Position numbers and translations under genes: made by a program. 35,977 bases of DNA, from positions 1 through 35,977 of the forward strand of contig LNEA01000014.1 of assembly GCA_001464855.1 (NCBI GenBank), given 5' to 3'. Shown piece by piece: positions 24,943 to 31,792 of this stretch (positions are counted from its first letter, which is position 1; each line of letters opens with the position of its first letter). The notes beneath the pieces are model-generated. The model was not told where the DNA came from, searched no databases, and saw only the letters and a program-made list of their open reading frames with translations. The DNA is from Rhizobiales bacterium Ga0077530 (lineage in GTDB: Bacteria > Pseudomonadota > Alphaproteobacteria > Rhizobiales > Hyphomicrobiaceae).

Positions 24943-25851
24943 TCAATTAACGACTCGTTGGAGGGCGTTCGATATAAGCTGATCCAAAAGCTCTCCGAAC
25001 TCCAACCCAAAAATCCTTGCGGCGGCCGGATAAGAGCTAAATTCCGTCATCCCTGGCAGCGTATTTGTTTCAAGAATATAAGCTTGATCGTCGGTGACTA
25101 TAAAATCCGTTCTCGAAAAATCACGACATCCCAATCCCAAGTGAGCCGCCAGCGCCGCGCGATGAACCAAATCTTGCATCGGCTCTTCTAACGGAGCCGG
25201 TATTAGGCGGCTTTTTTTGTCACTTCTGTACTTGAGATCGTAGCTATTGAAAGTGCCAGGAGGGGTAATAGTCTCGACTATAGGAAGATTAACGGCCACG
25301 CCGTTGATTTCCAATATGCCAGCAGTGATTTCGCGGCCCTGTATCCACTCCTCCAACAGGAATGGTCGTAATCTGCTTTCAAACTCTTTCTCAGCCATGT
25401 TAGTATCCATGATTTTGACCCCGATCGCAGATCCTTGATTCAGAGGTTTGAATACCATTCTCGACAGTTTTTTATATGCGCCAAAACGCTGATCGCTGGA
25501 GCGAATCACCCACCCTTCGGGTGTTTGTAGACCAAGAGATCTGTAAATTATCTTACTCAAATACTTATCAATTGCGATGGCCGAAGCCGCCACCGAGCTA
25601 CCGACATATGGGATACCCAAAGTCTCGAGAAATCCCTGGAATGACCCATCTTCGCCCGGCACTCCATGCATAGCAGGGTACACCACGTCAGGAGCAAATG
25701 CGCTGAGATCCTGGTCGATGCAAGGAGTGTACTCGATTAGTTTTGCCTTATATCCGCTAGGCATGTGCGTTATAATTTGCTTGGCCGACATCTCGGAGAC
25801 GAGCGCCTCTGAGCTAGTACCCCCGTAGACAACCGCTACCCGAGATTTCAT
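24943..25851 (-). CDS. D-alanine--D-alanine ligase family protein
   Basis: A 302-residue ATP-grasp enzyme. Family signatures are present in order: SRVAVVYGGTSSEALVSEMS, GVPGEDGSFQGFLETLGIPY, SVAASAIAIDKYLSK, KPLNQGSAIGVKIM, LLEEWIQGREITAGIL, RTDFIVTDDQAYILETNTLP and GMTEFSSYPAAARIFGLE. D-Ala-D-Ala ligases make the dipeptide for peptidoglycan; divergent relatives join other amino acids. The length is normal. The start is ATG 25851 (MKSRVAVVYG), with a longer open frame upstream. GC is about 45 per cent, like the hem insert and unlike the flanking mobile genes, so it is probably a transferred extra copy. It could be a spare ligase or a biosynthetic enzyme with a different substrate. Confidence 0.85.
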   Translation of the reverse strand: MKSRVAVVYGGTSSEALVSEMSAKQIITHMPSGYKAKLIEYTPCIDQDLSAFAPDVVYPAMHGVPGEDGSFQGFLETLGIPYVGSSVAASAIAIDKYLSKIIYRSLGLQTPEGWVIRSSDQRFGAYKKLSRMVFKPLNQGSAIGVKIMDTNMAEKEFESRLRPFLLEEWIQGREITAGILEINGVAVNLPIVETITPPGTFNSYDLKYRSDKKSRLIPAPLEEPMQDLVHRAALAAHLGLGCRDFSRTDFIVTDDQAYILETNTLPGMTEFSSYPAAARIFGLEFGELLDQLISNALQRVVN

Positions 25852-25922
25852 TTTTAAATCCGCCACGATATTATCACGCCAAAAGCATGGGAGCTGACGA
25901 CTTGACAACGTCTATGTCGTTG

Positions 25923-26270
25923 CTATTCGTCTAGGGAAGGACATTTACAGGCCACCCCAATACTGATGTCAAGACGCATTTTCCCTTCTTCGTCGATGTA
26001 GCCCGTGTGCGCTCTAAAGCTATACTGGGCGCCACATCTGCATGGTGTGCCGTGCGCATCTGCAATGTCTGAAATTCCCTGCATAATTCCATACACTAAG
26101 GGGCCGAGTTCTGACGTAATTTCTATAGGTCTCGGAAAATGGGATGGATTTCTGGAGTGACCAGTCAAAAACGTTGTGCTGATTTGAACGCCAAAGCGAC
26201 GTCCTTCCTGAATGACAGCATCGTTTATCTTGCTGCCTGCTTTGGCGTCCGTCATAATTGTGCCCTTCAT
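25923..26270 (-). CDS. Small hypothetical protein with two CxC motifs
   Basis: A 115-residue protein of unknown function that starts MKGTIMTDAKAGSKINDAVI with AGGA 7 bases upstream. Near the C-terminus it has CRCGAQY and CKCPSLDE, two CxC pairs about 30 residues apart that could bind a metal. The centre reads LGPLVYGIMQGISDIADAHG. It precedes the ligase gene by 71 bp on the same strand and diverges from the serine hydrolase, so the three may belong together. Confidence 0.65.
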   Translation of the reverse strand: MKGTIMTDAKAGSKINDAVIQEGRRFGVQISTTFLTGHSRNPSHFPRPIEITSELGPLVYGIMQGISDIADAHGTPCRCGAQYSFRAHTGYIDEEGKMRLDISIGVACKCPSLDE

Positions 26271-26404
26271 CGATGATCCTAGATAACATCAAATTCGCAT
26301 GAAATTCGAGGAAGTATTGCAGTCCAAAATATAAATTTCGTATCAATAAATTGAATTGCGTTGGTCCTGCCGGGCGATTAATCGGCGCTGCAATGGAGTT
26401 CCAG

Positions 26405-27535
26405 ATGACATTGAAGGCGATAGCTGAGCGCGTAATGACGGATTATAATCTTCCTTCTATGGCCATAGCCTATTGCAAAGAGGGTAAGCTCGTCGAAGTC
26501 TCCGTTTCGGGCCTGAGAAGATTAAATGAGGTTGGCAGTTTGGCGATTCAAGATCGCTTCTATATCGGGTCCTGCACGAAGGCGATAACGAGCACATTGG
26601 CAGCTATCCTAATTGACGACGGAATGCTGAGCTGGGATACCAAAATTTCGGATGTGTTTCCAGATATTGATGCGGAAAGCCAATTCGGCGTAATCAACAT
26701 TTCCCAACTGCTAACCCACTGCGCCGGACTTGCAAACCGGGTGCACGACGTAGCCAACTTGCCGGATACATTATTTGCTACGCCGGGCGATTTAGTTTCG
26801 GCGCGAACCAAGTTAATCGGTGTTATGGCCCGACATTCGCTGAGATTCGCCCCTGGCACTTCACAAGCATATTCTGATATTGGATATATAATTGCGGGGG
26901 CGATGTTAGAAAGATGCGCAGGGCGTGATTGGGAGAGGCTGGTGGTCGAGAGAGTTTTCGATCCGTTAGGGCTGGTTGCCGCCGGATTTGGACAAACTGC
27001 GTCGTTGGGCAAAGTTGATGGCCCTTACGGCCACCGACGGGGGGCTAATTCGATTGAGGTAGTCCTCCCGGGCTACAACTCCGAATGGCCGCTGTATGTT
27101 GGCCCAGCTGGATCTGTTCATATGTCAATCGTCGATTTTGCACGTTGGGGTGGGTGGCACGCTCAAGGGAGACAGAGAGCGCCGGCACTCATGGCCGATG
27201 CTGGGTTCGAGAAGCTCCATACACCGCCCGATGCTCGCCCATTTTCGGACGAAAAACCGCCTAGGCCTCCATATGCTTACGGATGGGGCATAAGAAAGTT
27301 CGATTTCATTGACAATTTGGTGAGTGTCAACGCAGGGACCAATGGGCATCATTTCGCTCTGCTGTTGGTCGATCGGAGCAGTGAGGTCAGCATTGCGATT
27401 GCTACCAATGTGGGTTCATCTTGCGATTTGCCCGAAATTAGATATCGGGGTGCAGATGCAGCGGACTCCAGAACGCGACAATCTCTGGATAAAGCTTTGA
27501 GATTAGCATGCCGCTATATTGCAGCAGGTGGATGA
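26405..27535 (+). CDS. Beta-lactamase-fold serine hydrolase
   Basis: A 376-residue protein of the class C beta-lactamase / DD-peptidase / esterase family. The nucleophile motif SxxK is SCTK at residues 56-59 in FYIGSCTKAITSTL. The second motif is YSD at 156-158 (usually YxN) in SQAYSDIGYIIAG, and the third box is probably NAGTNGHHF. No signal peptide is seen, so it is likely cytosolic, which argues against a periplasmic beta-lactamase. The start at 26405 has GGAG 6 bases upstream; an ATG at 26393 and a TTG at 26351 are in frame. GC is low, like the ligase gene. The substrate is unknown: peptides, D-amino-acid derivatives or esters are all possible. Confidence 0.8.
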   Translation: MTLKAIAERVMTDYNLPSMAIAYCKEGKLVEVSVSGLRRLNEVGSLAIQDRFYIGSCTKAITSTLAAILIDDGMLSWDTKISDVFPDIDAESQFGVINISQLLTHCAGLANRVHDVANLPDTLFATPGDLVSARTKLIGVMARHSLRFAPGTSQAYSDIGYIIAGAMLERCAGRDWERLVVERVFDPLGLVAAGFGQTASLGKVDGPYGHRRGANSIEVVLPGYNSEWPLYVGPAGSVHMSIVDFARWGGWHAQGRQRAPALMADAGFEKLHTPPDARPFSDEKPPRPPYAYGWGIRKFDFIDNLVSVNAGTNGHHFALLLVDRSSEVSIAIATNVGSSCDLPEIRYRGADAADSRTRQSLDKALRLACRYIAAGG

Positions 27536-28221
27536 TTGTATCTCGCCACATTCCCTCGCGCTGAGCCACTCTTCCAAACCTCATCCCGATTTCCAACATG
27601 GCCCCAACCAAAACTCTCCGTCCATCCGTCGCCTTGGCCGGCGCACAGGCAACTGCCCCCCTCCTCCAATGCATCCGCCATCTTCTCAAGAGCCAGTCGG
27701 AACAAGGTGCCCCGTCCATCGGCCGGGAGTTGCACACCCTTCCGCCAGGACCTCCGCTCCAGCCCAGCATCAATGCTTCCACTTCGCGGGAAGGTTTCAT
27801 CGCGAGGCTCTGCAAGCGAATATGTTCTCGCAGCACATGCGGCGACATCGTCGGCGCGGCGAGGTGCACGCTCATGCGACCGCTGGTTCAACGCTCTTCC
27901 AGCTGACCGGCTAGCCGACAGACCAGTGAGTGCATGTCCAAAACCGGGCTGACAAACTTAAGCACGTAGCTCGCAGGTTCGTGATCTCGCTTTGAGGGGC
28001 GGCACCGTTTGGTCTCAGCCAAACACGCTGTGCGTCTAATCAGTCGGGGAACTTGAGCCACGGCGGAGCCGGTCCAAGGGGTGTCCCCTGCTTCCGCGCT
28101 TGCGCTTGTGCAGCCGGGTGAGTCCCCTCCCCTCTGTCCAGTCTCCTCATCGGCCGATGGCTCCCTTTTTCCCCGACAGGCCGCAACAGGTGTGGCCTCG
28201 AAACCAAAGGAGACAGCCACA
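27536..28221. other. Long intergenic stretch, no gene recognised
   Basis: About 686 bp. Base composition returns to GC-rich. Overlapping frames on both strands at 27540-27900 have Pro/Ser/Arg-rich or shuffled composition and look like decayed coding DNA, but I cannot name the source. From about 28030 there is a GC-rich leader with short repeats (AAGGGGTGTCCCCT) before the coupled operon, similar in style to the leader of the ardC-like gene. Confidence 0.35.
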
Positions 28222-28443
28222 ATGGCAAACCAAGAAACCACCAACCGCAAGCCCACTCACGACGTGCTTCACGTCCGCGGTGAAGGCAAGAGCGCTTACT
28301 GGACCAAGGTCGGAGCAGCCTGGCTGCACGAAGACGGCCAAGGTCTGAACCTTGCACTCGAGTTCGTGCCGGTAGGCAGCGACGGACGCCTCGTCATCCG
28401 CATCCGCAAGGACAAGCCAACGCAAGGGGAGAGCCACCAATGA
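28222..28443 (+). CDS. Small conserved ICE-type protein, first of the coupled operon
   Basis: A 73-residue basic protein, MANQETTNRKPTHDVLHVRG and so on, with SAYWTKVGAAWLHEDGQGLN in the middle. Proteins of this pattern (THDV...YWTKIGAAW...) are common beside DUF736 and ArdC genes in alphaproteobacterial conjugative elements; their function is unknown. AAGGAG lies 9 bases upstream of the ATG. The TGA overlaps the next ATG (ATGA, 28440-28443). Confidence 0.75.
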   Translation: MANQETTNRKPTHDVLHVRGEGKSAYWTKVGAAWLHEDGQGLNLALEFVPVGSDGRLVIRIRKDKPTQGESHQ

Positions 28444-28610
28444 CGCTCACCCCCGCTGAACGCGCGGTGGTCTCGGACCTCTGCCCCTTCCCCATCCGGG
28501 GAGTGGCCGAGGCGGACCTCGACGACATCCTGGATGCCTGGTTCGCAGCTGACCACTACGACAACAATCCCGCTTACTCGTGGGACGACAATGAAAGCGA
28601 TGCATCATGA
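28440..28610 (+). CDS. Small acidic hypothetical protein
   Basis: A 56-residue acidic protein, MTLTPAERAVVSDLCPFPIR, then ADLDDILDAWFAADHYDNNP. It is coupled to both neighbours by ATGA overlaps (28440-28443 and 28607-28610). The function is unknown. It is too short for most gene callers, but the double overlap supports it. Confidence 0.65.
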   Translation: MTLTPAERAVVSDLCPFPIRGVAEADLDDILDAWFAADHYDNNPAYSWDDNESDAS

Positions 28611-28831
28611 GCCGACGATCTTACGAGGTCACTCTTCAGGAGATCTGCCTGTACGCAATCGAACTTGACGCCATCGATGCAGCCGAAGCTGGGCAACTCG
28701 CAAGCGACCTTTATCTTCACACTGGCGGTCGCGCAGAACCTCGCATCAGAGCTCTCGACACAGGCCACTTCGAAATCCTCGAGGTATGCCGCATCAAAAC
28801 CAAAGAAAGCAGCGGCGATGCCAAAATCTAA
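28607..28831 (+). CDS. Small hypothetical protein
   Basis: A 74-residue protein, MSRRSYEVTLQEICLYAIEL and on, with no known motif. Its start overlaps the previous stop (ATGA) and its end overlaps the next start by 14 bp. Unknown function; supported by its place in the operon. Confidence 0.65.
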   Translation: MSRRSYEVTLQEICLYAIELDAIDAAEAGQLASDLYLHTGGRAEPRIRALDTGHFEILEVCRIKTKESSGDAKI

Positions 28832-29138
28832 ATGCCTCGCCTGCGGCGGAACCCTGCACTGGAACTGGGAAGAAGCTTTCGACAAGTTCGGATTTGGCGA
28901 CGGAGCCAGTGGATACATGACCCACGAGGTTGTGTCGGCGCTTGAGACCGCTGGATACGATGTGCGCAGCTTCAGCTGGGGATGCCACAACGATATCATC
29001 ATCGAGATTGCGAAAGACGGCCGGGAGCTCATGTCACCGAAGGTGCAGCGCGGCTATGACAACCCACGCAAATACTTGCCGCGCAAGATCGTGAGATTTC
29101 TCGACGAGAGATTCCCGCGAGAGGAGGTCGCGTCATGA
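28818..29138 (+). CDS. Hypothetical protein with N-terminal CxxC
   Basis: A 106-residue protein starting MPKSKCLACGGTLHWNWEEA. CLACGG suggests half of a zinc ribbon. The rest contains GFGDGASGYMTHEVVSALET and SWGCHNDIIIEIAKDG and ends FPREEVAS. The ATG is 14 bp inside the previous gene, and the TGA overlaps the ATG of the methyltransferase gene (29135-29138). The function is unknown. Confidence 0.65.
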   Translation: MPKSKCLACGGTLHWNWEEAFDKFGFGDGASGYMTHEVVSALETAGYDVRSFSWGCHNDIIIEIAKDGRELMSPKVQRGYDNPRKYLPRKIVRFLDERFPREEVAS

Positions 29139-29893
29139 GCCTACGCCTCCTTCACCCTCGTGAGCTGAAACAACCTACGGCTGCCTCAGTGCCCACGAGA
29201 ACGCGTTTGCTGCGCCCCGACGAAGTCCGGGTGGCGCATCTCGTTTCCGAGACCGCCAGGGCCTTCAGGTTCGGTCCGCGCATATCGCCAGGGCGTGCAC
29301 CCTACGAGTTTTATCCGACACCGCCTGAAGCGACGCGTGCCCTTCTCTCCGTCGAATCCTTCGACGGCTCCATCTGGGAGCCGGCCTGCGGCGAAGGACA
29401 TATCGCGAAGGTGTTGGAAGCCGCTGGGCATAACGTCGTGTCGACCGATTTGGTGGACCATGGCTTCGGCGAATCTGGACGGGACTTCCTTGCTGAGACG
29501 CGACCGCTCGCGCAGCACATCGTAACCAACCCGCCCTATGGTCGGGGGCTAGCCGACGCGTTCGTCAAACACGCACTAAAGCTCACCGCCGACACAGGCG
29601 GAAGCGTTGCCATGCTCATGAACATCACGGGCCTTTGCCATCCGATGCGCCACGATTTCTATGTGGCTTCGCCACCAGCGGTGATCTACGCGCTCGATGA
29701 ATGTGTCTGTTGGCCAAACGGCGACCCTGCGCAAGCGACGACCACTATCGCAAAGCAGCGCTACTGTTGGATGGTGTGGAAGCCGCGGAACGACTCCACG
29801 ACGCGATTCGCATGGCTCTCGACTCGGCCGTTTCGCGATACGAGGCCGCTCTCGTCGTCGACATTCCGGCATTTCGCTAGCGGAGATTCATGA
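29135..29893 (+). CDS. DNA adenine methyltransferase-like protein
   Basis: A 252-residue class I S-adenosylmethionine-dependent methyltransferase. The SAM-binding motif is EPACGEGHIAKVLEAAGHNV (residues 82-101), followed by VSTDLVDHG. The catalytic motif IV is NPPYGRG (132-138), the form found in N6-adenine methyltransferases. The N-terminus (EFYPTPPEATRALL) is typical of methyltransferases on alphaproteobacterial mobile elements. There is no linked restriction enzyme, so a role in masking the element or in regulation is more likely than restriction-modification. It is coupled to its neighbours by ATGA at both ends. The last 30 residues (RPFRDTRPLSSSTFRHFASG) look low-complexity. Confidence 0.8.
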   Translation: MSLRLLHPRELKQPTAASVPTRTRLLRPDEVRVAHLVSETARAFRFGPRISPGRAPYEFYPTPPEATRALLSVESFDGSIWEPACGEGHIAKVLEAAGHNVVSTDLVDHGFGESGRDFLAETRPLAQHIVTNPPYGRGLADAFVKHALKLTADTGGSVAMLMNITGLCHPMRHDFYVASPPAVIYALDECVCWPNGDPAQATTTIAKQRYCWMVWKPRNDSTTRFAWLSTRPFRDTRPLSSSTFRHFASGDS

Positions 29894-30012
29894 ACCGTCA
29901 GCTCGTCACCAAGACGTCCGCAGTGGGCCGTGCAATCCCGCAAACAACTACGCTTATCGCGGGGGATGCGACTCATGCACTACGTCCGGAGGTCTCAGAG
30001 GGTGTTTGCTAG
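29890..30012 (+). pseudogene. Truncated sixth ORF of the coupled operon
   Basis: ATG 29890 overlaps the methyltransferase stop (ATGA), as at the other junctions. The frame reads MNRQLVTKTSAVGRAIPQTT and stops at TAG 30010-30012 after 40 residues, 57 bp before the tRNA. The overlap suggests a real start of a gene cut off near the end of the element. The family is not recognised. Confidence 0.45.
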
Positions 30013-30069
30013 GCGTTCGCTAGGGCAATTAATCGAAAATTGGCCGTGGCCGTAAGTCTTTGTTTTAAT

Positions 30070-30145
30070 TGGTGGAGCCGAGGAGGATCGAACTCCTGAC
30101 CTCTGCAGTGCGATTGCAGCGCTCTCCCAGCTGAGCTACGGCCCC
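30070..30145 (-). tRNA. tRNA-Ala (CGC)
   Basis: A complete 76-base cloverleaf on the minus strand starts GGGGCCGTAGCTCAGCTGGG and has an encoded CCA end. The anticodon loop ATCGCAC gives anticodon CGC, for alanine GCG codons. The acceptor stem GGGGCCG/CGGCTCC has the G3-U70 pair that identifies tRNA-Ala. Its 3' end points into the accessory DNA to the left, so it is a likely insertion site of the element. Confidence 0.95.
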
Positions 30146-30713
30146 ATTGACCACGATTGGGTCGCGGCTGGTTTAGAGACAGGCGCGGGAAGTGTCGACC
30201 CAAGCCCGGTGATTGCACTGCGTCGTGGAGAGCCGATTTGGCGAAGGCAGCTTGCAGCCGCGGGGCACGGGACGATCTGCCTGGACGCTCGCTGAGTGCC
30301 TCATCTGATGCGATCGATCGCATTTAGCGCGGCAAAACGACCAGGAAGTGCGAGAAACACCCAATTTCATGCTGTTTTCGCTTCCTATCCTTAGTTAACA
30401 TGCGCTATGCGGCTGCGTGCAAGCGAGTCGCAGATCGCGCCGTTCCCCAATGTTTCCGGGGCATGGCGCACCTGGCGGGGCGACGCAATTGCCATCCTTT
30501 CAGCGAGCTTACGCGTTGAGCGAAGGGCCGGTGACAGGTGAGGCGACGGAGGGCTGACGAGGCTTCTCGTAAGGTGTCCTGATTGGACCCGGCCGCGAAC
30601 CCGAGAACGGGGAATTCGCGCGGGTGCATCAAGACAGCGAGGGGGCGAAGGCCGGCCGAAAAGTGAGAGGGTGCCTCGTGCACCTCATGACGTGGAACCA
30701 AGGAGGCTTACCA
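30146..30713. other. Intergenic region before the HU gene
   Basis: About 568 bp. I see no convincing gene. It should hold promoters of the tRNA (reading left) and of the HU gene. An imperfect hairpin, GAGGGTGC-CTCGT-GCACCTC, lies at about 30667-30686, just before the HU ribosome-binding site. Confidence 0.4.
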
Positions 30714-31043
30714 ATGGCTTTGAAACCGGCGAGCAAGGCGGGCGCGAAGGCGGCACCTGCGAAGGTTGTGACGGTGACGCTGCGCGATCTCGGCACGGCG
30801 CTTGCCGAGATGCATGAGATGCCGAAGAAGCAGGCTGTGGAGATGCTGACGCAGACGGTCGAGCTGGTCACCAAGCATCTCAAGAAGGGCTCGCGCATTC
30901 GTCTTGCCGGCCTCGGCATCCTGCAGGTCCGCAAGCGCCCGGCGCGCATGGGCCGCAATCCGGCGACTGGCGAAGCGATCAAGATCAAGGCCAGCAAGAA
31001 GGTCGCCTTCCGCGCCTCCAAGGAACTCAAGGAAGCGGTCTGA
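30714..31043 (+). CDS. HU-family DNA-binding protein
   Basis: A 109-residue nucleoid protein. It has a Lys/Ala-rich N-terminal extension (KPASKAGAKAAPAK), then the HU fold: VTVTLRDLGTALAEMHEMPK, the beta-sheet with LAGLGILQVRKRPARMGRNP and ATGEAIKIKASKKVAFRASK. The usual RNP tip is present as GRNPATGE. The start has AAGGAGG 8 bases upstream. It is longer than standard HU (about 90) because of the basic extension. A clear terminator follows, so it is a single-gene unit. Confidence 0.92.
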   Translation: MALKPASKAGAKAAPAKVVTVTLRDLGTALAEMHEMPKKQAVEMLTQTVELVTKHLKKGSRIRLAGLGILQVRKRPARMGRNPATGEAIKIKASKKVAFRASKELKEAV

Positions 31044-31064
31044 TCCTTCCGATTGAGACACGAG

Positions 31065-31092
31065 AAAAGCCGCGGTCAACGCGGCTTTTTTT
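31065..31092 (+). terminator. Rho-independent terminator of the HU gene
   Basis: AGCCGCG (31068-31074) pairs with CGCGGCT (31080-31086) around a 5-base loop, with an A-run before and T7 after. It lies 22 bp after the HU stop. Confidence 0.9.
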
Positions 31093-31122
31093 GTGGATCG
31101 CGCATGTGAGACGGTTGGCGGC

Positions 31123-31779
31123 ATGGTCGAGCGCAATGACGTGTGGGAGCCGCTGACGCCTCGAGAGGTCGCAAGCATATTTGCGGCGGCGCGGTTCCCG
31201 TGGTGGATCGCGGGAGGCCACGCGATTGACCATGCTGTCGGGCGAAGCGTGCGCCCGCATCACGATATCGACGTTCTGATTCTGCGCGTCGATCGGATGG
31301 CGGCGCGCGGTTTGCTCTCGGACTGGGAGTGCTGGGCCGCTGATCCGCCCGGTCAACTGCGGCCCTGGCCTCGCGACGCGCCGTTGCCCGCGACGGTTTC
31401 GGATGTCTGGTGCCGCACTGGCGAGGCTGGACCGTGGCGATTCCAGCTCATGCTGGATGACAGCGATGATAACCTCTGGCGTTCCCGTCGATCGGCCGGC
31501 GTCACAATGCCGATTGCGGAACTCGCCTCATGTGACGAGACGGGCATTCCGTTTCTGCGCCCCGAGGTGCAACTCTTCTACAAAGCGAAAGCGCCGCGGG
31601 CGAAGGATCTCGTGGATTTCGCGGCTGCGCTGCCGTGCCTGACGCTGCGCCAGGGCGAGTGGCTGAAGCGTTCAGTCGCTACCGCCTATGGCAAAAGGCT
31701 CACTTGGACGACCGATGCCGACGGGCACGCTCAATTCGAGTTGGCCGACGGTGCCTCCGTCGGCCGCACACCTGAATAG
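31123..31779 (+). CDS. Nucleotidyltransferase-domain protein (aminoglycoside adenylyltransferase-like)
   Basis: A 218-residue protein. The N-terminal nucleotidyltransferase signature is WWIAGGHAIDHAVGRSVRPH followed by HDIDVLIL, i.e. GG(x)n...HxDIDV with the two catalytic aspartates D and D in DIDV. The centre (FQLMLDDSDDNLW) and IPFLRPEVQLFYKAKAPRAK (KxxR/K, lysine after LFYKAK) fit the LinA/AadA-like family that adenylates small molecules, but the substrate is unknown. ATG 31123 is chosen; a GTG at 31093 is in frame but lies in the HU terminator. It converges with the helicase gene, 13 bp apart. Confidence 0.75.
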   Translation: MVERNDVWEPLTPREVASIFAAARFPWWIAGGHAIDHAVGRSVRPHHDIDVLILRVDRMAARGLLSDWECWAADPPGQLRPWPRDAPLPATVSDVWCRTGEAGPWRFQLMLDDSDDNLWRSRRSAGVTMPIAELASCDETGIPFLRPEVQLFYKAKAPRAKDLVDFAAALPCLTLRQGEWLKRSVATAYGKRLTWTTDADGHAQFELADGASVGRTPE

Positions 31780-31792
31780 TCCGGCGCTTCGA

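Noticed and set aside
26405-27535. Classical secreted beta-lactamase
   Set aside because: No signal peptide at the supported start and YSD in place of YxN; kept as a general serine hydrolase.
27514-27952. Overlapping frames on both strands after the serine hydrolase
   Set aside because: No frame stands out in composition, start signal or motif; perhaps decayed coding DNA, but not supportable as a gene.
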